45,268 nt of DNA from Streptantibioticus ferralitis (GCF_029223525.1 NZ_JARHTQ010000047.1:1-45268); one strand, 5' to 3'; shown: positions 7,238 through 15,564, numbered from the stretch's first letter. A program made the numbers and translations. Notes: a model not told the origin generated them from the letters alone.

Positions 7238-7723
7238 ATGAGTGCCCTCTTCGGTCTCCCCGAGCCCCGTCGGGTTTTGCTCGGCGAGTACCCCCTGTGG
7301 GACGAGGCTCTTGCCCTTGTCAACCGGGACCTTTCGGTTACCTTGCCAGGCCAAGGACTTCTGCAATTGCTGGGGCTTCCCTCATGCAACGAGGGCGTGG
7401 CCGAGTACGTCTGCGTAGCCCTGGCCAACGGCGAGTGGCACGGCAACGTCGTGGATCCGGACTCGGCGGACAACCCTGTCCTCGCCCTGACGGCCATCAC
7501 CGACGCCGCACAGGAAACTGTCACCGAGTGTCTCTGGCAGGCATGGCCTGTGTGCGACGAGCACGACCACGGCATGCATCCGCGTGAGGCGGAGGGGCAG
7601 CTCTCCTGGTGGTGTGCGGGCGGGAACATCCGGCGTGAACCGGCTCACATCCGGGCGGTCGTGGGCGGCCTCGCCAGCCTCGTCCGCCCACGCCAGCCCG
7701 ACCGCAATCGGCGTGACGGCTGA
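7238..7723 (+). CDS. hypothetical protein with a Cys/His-rich C-terminal part
   Basis: This 161-residue protein is not one I recognise. ATG 7238 is chosen because CAGGA lies 8 nt before it; ATG 7229 is in frame too. It appears soluble and acidic, with a Cys/His cluster near residues 104-130 (PVCDEHDHGMHPREAEGQ followed by LSWWC) that could bind a metal. It stands alone between transposase debris and a non-coding stretch, in a region of recent rearrangement. Codon use looks like a normal Streptomyces gene. Confidence 0.5.
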   Translation: MSALFGLPEPRRVLLGEYPLWDEALALVNRDLSVTLPGQGLLQLLGLPSCNEGVAEYVCVALANGEWHGNVVDPDSADNPVLALTAITDAAQETVTECLWQAWPVCDEHDHGMHPREAEGQLSWWCAGGNIRREPAHIRAVVGGLASLVRPRQPDRNRRDG

Positions 7724-8319
7724 TTGCCTGCTTCACCACAGCTGCAGCGAGGTCCGGGCCCGGAGACGTTCACGCCGCACGTGTACGGCGGCGAGCGGCA
7801 CCTGCGGCACCCGCAGATATCCGGCCTGCCCCGGTTGGACACCCTCGTCACTGCGGCCGCCGCCACCTTCCGAACGGGCCGCCCTTACCCCTGAAGAGCG
7901 CGCGGTCACGCTACCCCAGGAGGCTGGCAGTCTCGGGCGAGTGCACCCTCAGGACAACACCACGCCAGCCGCCTCCGGCGCCCCATATGCCCGTACGGCG
8001 GTAAGGAATCCGACAAGGTGACTTCCGGCAGGACAACTTGGCTAGTGCTGTGACTACATGGGTTCGCCGACTTGGCGGTCATGGCGATGGGGTGTGTGGT
8101 GATGTCCGGTCTGACCGCTGGAGGCGTGTAAGTCTGGAGGGCGGAGGGGAGGGGGAGGGAGGTAGTCGCGGATCGCTCGGTGCCGTGCTCGTTCCGGCTC
8201 AAGCAACCTTCGCAAGCGCCGGGCAGTCCTACCAGATGCCGAGGTCGAGGCAGTGCGCTTGCCGACACGCCGGCATACGGACAGATGACGACTTGCCGAG
8301 TGCCTGAGTGAGGGTGGAG
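7724..8319. other. about 600 bp without a convincing gene
   Basis: Short frames exist on both strands but none has a good start site or a domain I recognise. A plus-strand stretch at 7760-7890 reads TPHVYGGERHLRHPQISGLP and may be a scrap of a former gene. A G-rich purine run occurs at 8138-8162 (repeated GGAGGGG-type units). Confidence 0.4.
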
Positions 8320-8703
8320 ATGACGAATCCGAACACCGTGGTGACGTGGGTCGACGTACGCGAAAGACTGCCTCAGAGCGGTACACCGGTGGCAGCAGCG
8401 ATCACTGGCCGGTATCCGGCTGACAGCGCCACTGAGTCCGATACGGCGTTGGGTGAGGAATTTTGGCTAGTGAGGCCGATGTACTTCACGACTCTGCACT
8501 GGAGTGAGGACGGGGCAGAGCACAGAGACTGCTTCGTCGACTCCGACGGGATTGTGCGTTTGCCCTACGGCCTTAACAGTGCTGAAACTGTGACTCACTG
8601 GGCTGAGCTGCCCACCCTGCCAGGCGGGATGACGCACCTCGTTCTTGGGGAAGACGTGCAGTCAGCTCTCCGGAACGCGTGGGACGCTCGTCCCATCACC
8701 TGA
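8320..8703 (+). CDS. small DUF551-like protein
   Basis: The 127-residue protein opens with VTWVDVRERLPQSGTPV and ends with VTHWAELPTLPG. This pair of motifs is typical of DUF551-type proteins, common on phages, plasmids and islands. Their function is unknown. ATG 8320 is preferred, with AGGG 5 nt upstream; in-frame GTGs at 8308 and 8314 are alternatives. It is a single-gene unit beside transposase remnants, which fits a mobile or island origin. Confidence 0.55.
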   Translation: MTNPNTVVTWVDVRERLPQSGTPVAAAITGRYPADSATESDTALGEEFWLVRPMYFTTLHWSEDGAEHRDCFVDSDGIVRLPYGLNSAETVTHWAELPTLPGGMTHLVLGEDVQSALRNAWDARPIT

Positions 8704-8790
8704 CCCACAGCCTGCTCGGACACTTGGCGCGAGTGCCTACTAGCCGGTCGGTCCAACTTGTGCTGTGGCCGGGTAGGTTTGACGGGGTGT

Positions 8791-9150
8791 TCAGGCTGAG
8801 GTTTTGAGGGGGCGTCCGCTCCAGTGGATACCTTTCTCGCTTCAGATGCGGGCGCGTTCCTTGCGTTCGGCGGCAGGACGTTGCGGTGGCCGGGCGGTGG
8901 CGTTGCACCAGCGCGGGTAGACCTGCAGGGCTCTTGTCTTCACAGTGTAATTGGGGTGGTTCGAGTTGGCGATGGTGAACTGTCGCAGCGGGCCGAAGTG
9001 CGCTTCGATCGGGTTCGCCCACGAGGCGTAGGTCGGGGTGAAGCACAACTCGACTCTGTGCTTCTTCGCCCGGCGGCGGATGTGCCACAGCAGCCGGACA
9101 GCCATGAGCCATGCTCCTCCGCCGGCCGCCCCCAAGCACAAGCCCAGGAC
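8791..9150 (-). pseudogene. IS630-family transposase, C-terminal remnant
   Basis: On the minus strand the frame reads RRRAKKHRVELCFTPTYASW then ANPIEAHFGPLRQF and AERKERARI. This is the last third of an IS630 transposase, with the final catalytic acid in NPIEAHFG. A TGA interrupts the frame after ARI, where an Arg codon is expected; SEKGIHWSG continues in frame to a stop at 8791. The upstream catalytic parts are absent, so it is non-functional. Confidence 0.7.
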
Positions 9151-9464
9151 AACAGGGGTGGCTGAGTTTCGGGCACCTACACGCCACAGTGGAGGAACTG
9201 CCGTCTGCGTCAGAAGAACCGCCGGATGCTGCAACCCCGCGCCGGGCACCCGCAATGCCCTCATGAGCAAACTGTCGAACCGCCGGATTGACTCCCACGC
9301 CAGCCAGGGTGCCGGGCGGTTCTTCCACGTGGTACCGGCCCACCAGTTTGAAACACACAGGGGCACCCGGCGCCGACCGCGTCCGCTCGTGGTGCCGCGC
9401 CCCGCCGTACGATCCGAGGGGTGCGCCCGCATGACGGTGGGAGCCGCAGTAGCCGGTCAGCATG

Positions 9465-10154
9465 TTAAGTCAGTTCGGTGAGCAGGCCGCCCAACCGCTG
9501 TGGCATCGACCAGAACGGCGAGTGGCCGGCGTCGAGTTCCTGAACGTCGGCCCCGAGCACGTCTCGGGCAACGGCCGCATTCCACTCGCCGTCCACCGCT
9601 CGGTCCTGGCGGCATGACACGTAGGTGGTTGGCACGCGACGCTCTGGCAGGGCGGGACAGGTCTGTTGGTAGATCATGCTCGCGTCCGAGCGCAGTTGGG
9701 CGACGGCGTCCGCGGAATCGGCTGGGGTGCAGTCGTGGTAGAAGATCTCGGTCGCGTCGGCGGGGGGCAGGGTTGATCGGCCTAGCTCGTCGTACTTCAT
9801 CCGGGCGAGGAGTCCTCGCGTCGGTTCGGGAAACGGCTCTAGTCCGTTGGCCTGCCAGGCAACCTCGGGCCGCGGTACCAGGGCCGCGAGCAGGACGAGG
9901 GAGCTGACGGCGGGGTTGCCTGTCGCCAGCGGTGCCACCAGTCCGCTCATGGAGTGCGCGACGAGAACGACCTCGGATCGGGACTCGAGTCCATCCTCGA
10001 TGGAGGCGAGGTACTCGGCCCGCCCGGCCCCGGCGGCATCGGACGGCAGCTCCGGCGTCACCACCTGGTGACCGCGCGCGGTCAGGTACTCGCTCACCCG
10101 TTCCCAGCACCAGGCACCGTGCCAGGCGCCGTGTACGAGCACGAACGTTCCCAT
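9465..10154 (-). CDS. alpha/beta hydrolase (esterase/methylesterase type)
   Basis: This 229-residue cytosolic hydrolase begins MGTFVLVHGAWHGAWCW, with the oxyanion-hole HG motif. It carries the nucleophile elbow VAHSMSG and the catalytic His in LDAGHSPFW; the acid probably lies in SCRQDRAVDGE. The architecture resembles plant-type methylesterase/hydroxynitrile-lyase relatives. The ATG at 10154 has AGGAAGGG about 9 nt upstream and starts exactly at the conserved beta-strand; the frame stays open far upstream but only by antisense chance. It is monocistronic, with transposase scars on both sides. The substrate cannot be inferred. Confidence 0.85.
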   Translation of the reverse strand: MGTFVLVHGAWHGAWCWERVSEYLTARGHQVVTPELPSDAAGAGRAEYLASIEDGLESRSEVVLVAHSMSGLVAPLATGNPAVSSLVLLAALVPRPEVAWQANGLEPFPEPTRGLLARMKYDELGRSTLPPADATEIFYHDCTPADSADAVAQLRSDASMIYQQTCPALPERRVPTTYVSCRQDRAVDGEWNAAVARDVLGADVQELDAGHSPFWSMPQRLGGLLTELT

Positions 10155-10320
10155 GATCGGTTTCCCTTCCTGGGCGTCGTCAGGATGGGCATATCGGCCT
10201 TCCGCGGCGACTCTAAACCCTGTCCTGCTCGGCCCGCAGCCATGCGGCCCGGCGGCCCGCGCTGTCGTCCAGTGGCACGAGTTGGTTGCGTGCGCGGTGA
10301 GGTCGGTGGCCGTTGAAGTG

Positions 10321-10568
10321 ACGGGCGTAGTGTGCCAGCGCAGCACCGTGTCCGGACGCACCAGCAGCCGCAACCTACACAGGACCTCCAGCGGCAGCCG
10401 ATGCAGCAGCGCCGCCAGGAACGCCCGATCGCTCGCGGTGAATCTGACCTTCCCCTTGCCGAGTTGACGCTCCAGCACCATTATCTGATGGCGGAGAGCC
10501 AGGATCTCAACGTCGTTTGACCACGCTGAGTAATTCGCCACCAGGGTCGCGCAGGTGCGCTGGCTCAT
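10321..10568 (-). pseudogene. rve/IS481-like transposase, N-terminal fragment
   Basis: The minus frame from 10568 contains NDVEILALRHQIMVLERQLG and later LRRLRLLVRPDTVLRWH-like sequence (CRLRLLVRPDTVLRWH). This is the N-terminal part of the same transposase type found at 12407-13440. Similarity stops after LRWH and the catalytic integrase core is missing. It is an old insertion scar. Confidence 0.6.
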
Positions 10569-10591
10569 GATGCCGACTCTGCCCGCCCTGG

Positions 10592-10638
10592 CGGGTCGCC
10601 CCTCGTCGCGTTCCTTGTCCGTAGCGAAGGGCGACCCG
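10592..10638. terminator. hairpin downstream of the HSL-type esterase gene
   Basis: CGGGTCGCCC at 10592-10601 pairs perfectly with GGGCGACCCG at 10629-10638. The hairpin lies 26 bp past the stop of the minus-strand esterase gene, as expected for an actinomycete intrinsic terminator without a clear U-tract. Confidence 0.5.
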
Positions 10639-10663
10639 AGCACGTGGGACGGGCGAGATCGCC

Positions 10664-11629
10664 TCAGACGGTGCCGAGCGCGCTGCGCAGGGTGCCGATG
10701 GCCTGGGCGATGGCGGCCTCGGCGGCATGGGTCTCGCGCAGGGCGTTGAGCATCACGAAGTCGTGGATGATGCCCTGGTAGCGGGTGGCGACGACGGGCA
10801 CCCCGGCAGCGCGGAGCTTGTTCGCGTACGCCTCGCCCTCGTCGCGCAGGACGTCGGCCTCGGCGGTGATCACCAGGGCCGGGGGCAGGCCGGTGAGCTG
10901 TTCGGTGGTGGCGCGCAGCGGCGAGGCGGTGAGCTGGGCCCGTTCGGTCTCGTCGGTGGTGTACTGGTCCCAGAACCACTGCATGCCGTCGCGGCGCAGG
11001 AAGTAGCCTTCGGCGAACTGGTGGTAGGAACCGGTGTCGAAGGCGGCATCGGTGACCGGGTAGAACAGCACCTGCTGACGCAGGTTCAGACCGCCGCGTT
11101 CCTTGGCCATCAGGGTCAGGGCGGCGCTCATGTTGCCGCCGACGGAGTCCCCGGCCACCGCGATCCGGGTGCCGTCCAGGCCTTTGGCGGCGCCGTCGGT
11201 GACCACCCAGCGGGCGATGGTCCAGCTCTGCTCGATGGCTACCGGGTAGCGGTGCTCGGGGGAGAGGTCGTACTCGGGGAAGACGACCGCCGCCCGCGCG
11301 CCGACGGCCAGCTCCCGCACCAGCCGGTCGTGGGTGTGCGCGTTGCCGAACACCCAGCCCGCGCCGTGGATGTAGAGGATCACGGGCAGCGGGCCCTCGG
11401 CACCCGCAGGGCGCACGAGGCGGGCACGGACCTCGCCGGTCGGGCCGCCGGGGACGGTCACCCACTCCTCGTCGACCGCGAGCTTGGTGATCTCCCCGGA
11501 TTGCACCTCGTCGACGGCCTTACGGCCCTCGGTCGGCGGGATCTGGAACAGGAACGGCGGCTTGGCGGTCACCTCGGCGAACGCGGCCGCGGCGGGTTCC
11601 AGGACCGGACGAGCACTCTTCTCAGTCAT
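10664..11629 (-). CDS. HSL/acetyl-esterase-type alpha/beta hydrolase
   Basis: This 321-residue carboxylesterase of the hormone-sensitive-lipase group has the oxyanion motif YIHGAGWVFGN (HGGGW variant), the nucleophile GDSVGGN, the acid in ITAEADVLRDEG and the His in GIIHDFVML. It should hydrolyse short acyl esters in the cytosol. The ATG at 11629 has GGGGAGC at good distance. It is divergent from an OhrR regulator, and a 30-bp palindrome in the shared intergenic region makes it the likely OhrR-controlled gene. Such hydrolases next to MarR/OhrR genes are common in actinomycetes, where oxidative or lipid stress may induce them; the latter is inference. Confidence 0.9.
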   Translation of the reverse strand: MTEKSARPVLEPAAAAFAEVTAKPPFLFQIPPTEGRKAVDEVQSGEITKLAVDEEWVTVPGGPTGEVRARLVRPAGAEGPLPVILYIHGAGWVFGNAHTHDRLVRELAVGARAAVVFPEYDLSPEHRYPVAIEQSWTIARWVVTDGAAKGLDGTRIAVAGDSVGGNMSAALTLMAKERGGLNLRQQVLFYPVTDAAFDTGSYHQFAEGYFLRRDGMQWFWDQYTTDETERAQLTASPLRATTEQLTGLPPALVITAEADVLRDEGEAYANKLRAAGVPVVATRYQGIIHDFVMLNALRETHAAEAAIAQAIGTLRSALGTV

Positions 11630-11715
11630 GTCGAGCTCCCCAGATTGGCGTCGGGGCAGGGCGGCCCCGACGTTCGTCGTGCCCGCCGTCCGGAAGGCAC
11701 ACCAGAAAACTAGCG

Positions 11716-11745
11716 CTCGATTAAGTCGTGTGCAACTTTATCGAG
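11716..11745. promoter_or_regulatory. 30-bp imperfect palindrome, candidate OhrR operator
   Basis: The left arm CTCGATTAAGT and right arm ACTTTATCGAG are inverted repeats with one mismatch, centred in the divergent esterase-ohrR intergenic region. Length and A/T-rich arms resemble OhrR/MarR operators. It probably blocks both promoters until the sensing Cys of the regulator is oxidised. Confidence 0.6.
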
Positions 11746-11862
11746 CACGCTATGGTTGCGGGCGCTTCGAACGGTAGGGTGGTAGCCGGGGAACCGGCAG
11801 GGCGGAAAGCCGGAGATCTGGCAGGCGGAACAGCCGAACAGGCGAAGTAGAGGGCGAGGACC

Positions 11863-12321
11863 ATGGAAGAAGCAGTGGCCGGGAACCCGGAACGGGGCTC
11901 GCTCCTGCTGAAGGACCAGCTCTGCTTCGCCCTCTATGCGGCCTCGCGTGCGGTCACGGTGCGCTACCGGCCCCTGCTGGACGAACTCGGACTGACCTAC
12001 CCCCAGTACCTGGTGATGCTCGCCCTCTGGGAGCAGGACTCCGTCTCCGTACGCGACCTGGGCACCGCGCTCAAGCTGGAGTCCAGCACCCTCTCCCCCC
12101 TCCTCAAGCGACTCGAAGCAAACGGGCTGATCCTTCGTGAGCGGCGTGCGGACGACGAGCGCTCCGTCGCCATCCGTCTCACCGAGGCGGGTGCGGACCT
12201 TCGAAAGAAGGCGCGCACCGTCCCGCTCGCCATCGGTGACGCCATGAACCTGACCCCGGAGCAGGACGCCACCGCCAAACAACTGCTCCGTCTGATCACG
12301 GCGAACGTCACCCACGAGTGA
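11863..12321 (+). CDS. ohrR: OhrR-type MarR-family regulator
   Basis: This 152-residue winged-helix protein closely follows the OhrR pattern: LKDQLCFALYAASRAVT with the reactive Cys21, RPLLDELGLTYPQYLVML, then a winged HTH with SSTLSPLLKRLEANGLILR and RRADDERSV. Reactive-Cys OhrR repressors leave DNA when organic peroxides oxidise this Cys; the two Tyr residues that usually hydrogen-bond the Cys are present. The ATG at 11863 follows GCGAGGACC. The divergent partner is a carboxylesterase rather than the usual Ohr peroxidase. Confidence 0.85.
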   Translation: MEEAVAGNPERGSLLLKDQLCFALYAASRAVTVRYRPLLDELGLTYPQYLVMLALWEQDSVSVRDLGTALKLESSTLSPLLKRLEANGLILRERRADDERSVAIRLTEAGADLRKKARTVPLAIGDAMNLTPEQDATAKQLLRLITANVTHE

Positions 12322-12406
12322 GTGCTGTCCTCGACATCAACGGATGAGCCGGCGGCTCACGGTGCGGGCGTCGACTGTGCGGGTGCCGACTAATCATCCG
12401 GCCTGG

Positions 12407-13440
12407 TCAAGCGGCATGTCGGTACTCGTGAAGGGTTCCGCCGAGTTGGTCTCGACGGCGGACGTCCAGGTGTCTGATGTGCGCTGGCACATTGATCGGT
12501 TTGGGCAGTGGGCGAAGCGGCGCGGCTTGCGTCAGCGTTCGGTGCGGTCGGTGCTCGTTGTAGAAGCTTTCGAACTCGCGGAGCGCGTACAGCAGGTGGC
12601 TCTGGTTCCAGATCAAGGTGCGGTCGAGGAGTTCGCGCTGGCAGGTCTGTATCCAGCGCTCCATGAGGGAGTTCATCCGGGGTATCTGGATGCCGGTGGT
12701 GACGACCTTCAGCCCGGCGTCGGCCAGCAGTGCGTCGAAGGCGGCGGTGAACTTCGAGTCTCGGTCTCGGATGAGGAACTTGGCCCTGCTGCCCGCGTCC
12801 TCCAGATCCATGAGGAGATTGCGGCTGAGCTGCACGATTCACTCCGCCGTCGGGTGGGCCGTTGCGCCCGGAATCCGGACGCGCCTCGTGGAGTGCCCGA
12901 TGACGGCGAAGACGTACAGGCGCGCCCCGGTCAGCGTGCGGGTCTCGAAGAGATCGCAGGCGAGCAGCGCGGCAGCCTGGCTGCGCAGGAAGTCGATCCA
13001 GGTCGTGCTCTGCCGTTCGGGCGCGGGTGGGATGCCGTGCTCGCGGAGGATCTCCCAGACGGTCGAAGCGGCGCCCCTGATGCCGAGGGCCGTGAGCTCG
13101 CCGTGGATCCGGCGATATCCCCACGAGCTGTTCTCGCGTGCCAGGTGTAGAACCGGGGCGCGGATGGAGCGAACGGTGGGCGGACGCCCGCGGCGCTTGG
13201 GCACGCAGGTCGCAGCGCGGCGTCTCTTGAGCATGCTGCGGTGCCACCGCATGATCGTGTCCGGGCGTACCAGCAGCAGGAGTTGGCGCAGCTTCTCCGT
13301 CGGGAGGTGGTGGAGCAGGCCGGCGAGGACAGCGCGGTCGGTGTCGGTGAACGTGGGCTTGGCGACCTGGCGTTGCAGGACGAGTAGTTGGTGCCGCAGG
13401 GCAAGGATCTCGATGTTTTGTTGTGGTCGCTCATCGGCAG
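12407..13440 (-). pseudogene. rve-type integrase-core transposase with in-frame nonsense codon
   Basis: The N-terminal part (IEILALRHQLLVLQRQVA, LLLVRPDTIMRWH, SSWGYRRIHGELTALGIRG) runs into the integrase core with a likely first catalytic Asp in LLACDLFET. A TGA at 12841-12839 follows ATAHPTAE, where a Trp codon is expected. The same frame resumes as VQLSRNLLMDLEDAG, FLIRDRDSKF (second Asp) and MNSLMERWIQT (final Glu). Without readthrough it yields no full transposase. The N-terminus has no clear start codon. The element inserted into the methionine aminopeptidase gene near 13450-13460 and removed its 3' end. Confidence 0.75.
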
Positions 13441-14087
13441 GAGACGTAGCAGGGTGAAGATGTTGGTAGCGGCGCGAGGGTGAGGCCGTGGCGCAGGGGG
13501 AAGCCGCGGTTGGGTCGTCCGTGGTTGGGGACGTGGGGGTCTTCGTGCATCTGGCGGCCGATGCCGTGGCCGCCGAAGTCGGTGGGCATGCCGCAGTCGG
13601 CCTTGCGGGCGACCGTGCTGATGGCATGGGAGATGTCGTCGATCCGGTGGCCGACGGTGGCGGCGGCGATGCCGGCGTCCAGGGCCTGCTGGGTGGCGGC
13701 GATGAGTTCGAGGTCGGCGGGGCGAGGGGTGCCGACGGTGAAGCTGATCGCGGCGTCGCCGGTCCAGCCGTCGAGTTCGGCTCCGCAGTCGATGCTGACC
13801 AGGTCGCCGTCGCGCAGGCGGTAGTCGTCGGGGATGCCGTGCGAGACGGCGTCGTTGACGGAGGCGCAGAGCACGGCGGGGAAGGGGGTGGGGGCGAAGG
13901 CGGGCTGGTAGCCCAGGAAGGGAGAACGTGCTCCGGCCTTGGTGAGAACGGTACGGGCGGCTTCGTCGAGTTCGCGCAGGCGAACTCCCACAGCTGCCGC
14001 CGTGCGGCCGGCTGCGAGTGCGTGGGCCACGACGCGTCCAGCTTCTCGCATCGCCTCCCGTGCCGTGTCGGTCTTGATCTCCACCAT
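13431..14087 (-). pseudogene. map: type I methionine aminopeptidase, truncated by an IS
   Basis: The frame starts MVEIKTDTAREAMREAGRVV (GGAG 9 nt upstream; ATG 14102 is an alternative). It shows metal ligands in VSIDCGAELDGWTGDAAISF and GHGIGRQMHEDPHVPNHG. Normal enzymes continue with a Glu in an AIEPW-like motif and a second Glu near the C-terminus; here the frame ends GFPLRHGLTLAPLPTSSPCY at the transposase junction, so two of five metal ligands are missing. The product cannot be a normal aminopeptidase. It is divergent from a small XRE regulator over a shared palindrome. Confidence 0.75.
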
Positions 14088-14122
14088 GTGTCGTGACTCC
14101 ATGCCATGCGACGCTACCCAAT

Positions 14123-14140
14123 ACTTATACCGGTATTAGT
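14123..14140. promoter_or_regulatory. 18-bp palindrome between map remnant and XRE regulator
   Basis: ACTTATACCGGTATTAGT contains the perfect 10-bp palindrome ATACCGGTAT, and its 18 bp are symmetric but for one mismatch pair. It sits 10 bp before the XRE gene start, a position suited to autorepression and control of the divergent gene. Confidence 0.5.
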
Positions 14141-14149
14141 ATCACGGAT

Positions 14150-14425
14150 ATGGTGAGAGTTCCTTTGAGTCCGCAAGAGCGGCAACGCGGAGAGCGCTTC
14201 GGGATCCTGCTTCGCCAGGCCCGCGGTGACCGCAGCATGGTCGACGTGGCAGCAGCCGCCGGGGTGTCCGCTGAAACCCTCCGCAAGATCGAGACCGGCC
14301 GAGCCCCGACCCCGGCCTTCTTCACCGTGGCAGCCCTGGCCCGCGCCCTGAATCTGTCACTCGATGACCTGGCCGCCGCCTGCGCGGAAGACGCCGAAGG
14401 CGGCGAGCAGGCCATGTCGGCGTGA
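14150..14425 (+). CDS. XRE-family helix-turn-helix regulator
   Basis: This 91-residue protein consists almost entirely of one HTH_3 domain: FGILLRQARGDRSMVDVAAA, GVSAETLRKIETGRAPTPAF, TVAALARALNLSLDDLAAAC. It probably binds the palindrome just upstream and regulates itself and the divergent aminopeptidase gene. ATG 14150 is chosen because the HTH begins shortly after it and the longer frame lacks conserved residues; its ribosome-binding site is weak, so the mRNA may be leaderless. Confidence 0.75.
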   Translation: MVRVPLSPQERQRGERFGILLRQARGDRSMVDVAAAAGVSAETLRKIETGRAPTPAFFTVAALARALNLSLDDLAAACAEDAEGGEQAMSA

Positions 14426-14604
14426 CCGTCAGGCGCCGACTGACGGGGAGAGCAGGGCGACGCGGACGACGTCCGCGAAGAGGGCAGGATCGAGGGCGCC
14501 GGGGTGGACAGGGCCGATGGTCGGCACGTACGGCACAGGCGTCACGGGCAGGAGCCAGTCCCGCGTCAGTTGCACGGGAATCACGCTACTCGGCCGGCGC
14601 ATCG

Positions 14605-14642
14605 GGCTCAGGCCCCGGCGCGAACGCACCGGGGCCTGAGCC
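14605..14642. terminator. strong 14-bp-stem hairpin terminator
   Basis: GGCTCAGGCCCCGG (14605-14618) pairs perfectly with CCGGGGCCTGAGCC (14629-14642) over a 10-nt loop. It can end minus-strand transcription of the RiPP-like locus and possibly plus-strand transcription of the XRE gene. Confidence 0.75.
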
Positions 14643-14844
14643 GTATTGACCGGATCGTGATCAGTGGGGGGTTGTCGTCGCCCGCATTGCACGAGCACTT
14701 GACGCTGTCCATCACCGTGTCCAGATCCGCGACGGACGCGATCGCGGTGACCGGCGGTGCGGCGGCCTCGACCGGGCCGGTCACGTACGGCAGCTCATCC
14801 GGAAGCGGACGCTTCGGAGAGATCTCGACAGCTACAGCGGTCAT
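14608..14844 (-). CDS. RiPP precursor-like peptide, probably frameshifted at its C-terminus
   Basis: The 78-residue peptide starts MTAVAVEISPKRPLPDELPY. It then has a leader-like ASVADLDTVMDSV and a Cys-rich core KCSCNAGDDNPP. It begins one base after the stop of a radical-SAM/SPASM remnant on the same strand, with AAAGCAGG as ribosome site, so it looks like the substrate of that maturase. The last 18 residues (LITIRSIRLRP...) are encoded largely by the terminator hairpin, which implies that the original stop was upstream. A TGA lies in another frame at 14663-14661, right after the DDNPP codons, so the natural C-terminus was probably close to DDNPP. Chemistry and product are unknown. Confidence 0.5.
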   Translation of the reverse strand: MTAVAVEISPKRPLPDELPYVTGPVEAAAPPVTAIASVADLDTVMDSVKCSCNAGDDNPPLITIRSIRLRPRCVRAGA

Positions 14845-14845
14845 G

Positions 14846-15217
14846 TCAACCTGCTTTCTTCATCCCGTGCTGGCAGTAACTTGCGAGCGGTGCCTTCGCC
14901 TCCTGGTAGTGCTTGGCCAGGGGCCTGCACACCGTGCAAGACCCGGAAAGCCGGCAGCCGGAGCGTCCACCGGTGCGAAGCATGAGGAGGTCCGCGATCT
15001 CGCCAAGGTGGGAAAGGCCTTCGATCCCCTCGGTGGGGAGGCTGATCTGGTCGTCGCGGCCCATCTTGCCGATGGACACCAGCCCGTGCGGGTCGGTGTG
15101 GAAGAAGGTGTGGCCCGCATTGCAGCCGGTGAACGGCTTGCGCATCCCCAGGTGATCTTTCGACCAGTGCGTGGGAATCGACCTGCCCGGCGGCGGCATC
15201 GCCGTGCGCGACTCCAA
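14846..15217 (-). pseudogene. radical SAM/SPASM maturase, C-terminal remnant
   Basis: The frame reads RSIPTHWSKDHLGMRKPFTG, CNAGHTFFHTDPHGLVSIGK, LMLRTGGRSGCRLSGSCTVC and RPLAKHYQEAKAPLASYCQHG. This is the SPASM auxiliary [4Fe-4S] region of a RiPP-modifying radical SAM enzyme, with spaced Cys residues. The N-terminal CxxxCxxC radical-SAM core is absent; no continuation is found upstream of 15217. It directly precedes the candidate precursor peptide gene. The remnant cannot be catalytic on its own. Confidence 0.6.
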
Positions 15218-15564
15218 GAGGCCCCACCGGCCCGAACTGTGCTACAGCGGAAGAATGGAACGCCTTCCGCCAAGGCGTCCGGCCTGCTCTAGCAGAAGCA
15301 CGCACACCGCAGGGGCCGCCTCCCCCTCAGTCCTCAGCGGGGGAAGACGGCCCTTTGACGTACAGCCGTACCCATACAGCAACAACGCCTACCCCTTCAC
15401 GGAAGACGCGCGGTCAAGATGGCCTCGGCCACGGTGGACGGCCTTTGTGGTGGGGATGCTCCGGGTGGCGGAAAACCGGCCACGGGCTGTGGGCCGAGGT
15501 GGTACTACGGGACGCGGTCGGCACCGGACGGCGGTGCTCCGGCGAGGTTAGGGGGTGGCCTGAG
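15218..15564. other. no recognisable gene; junction of the decayed RiPP locus
   Basis: The minus-strand part near 15220-15290 may hold frameshifted traces of the missing maturase, but no motif is clear. The plus-strand part contains the likely promoter of the membrane protein gene that starts at 15565. Confidence 0.35.

Noticed and set aside
8138-8165. G-rich run as a possible G-quadruplex or regulatory element
   Set aside because: G-tracts are interrupted by A and T and no gene is close enough to suggest control.
9465-11465. A 666-codon minus-strand open frame
   Set aside because: It fuses antisense-frame noise of the HSL esterase, a transposase fragment and the real alpha/beta hydrolase. 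Only 9465-10154 has a start site and domain.
14429-14602. Small minus-strand peptide MRRPSSVIPVQLTRDWLLPV and onward, after the hairpin
   Set aside because: It has no clear ribosome site and starts directly behind a strong terminator; it may be real but I cannot support it.
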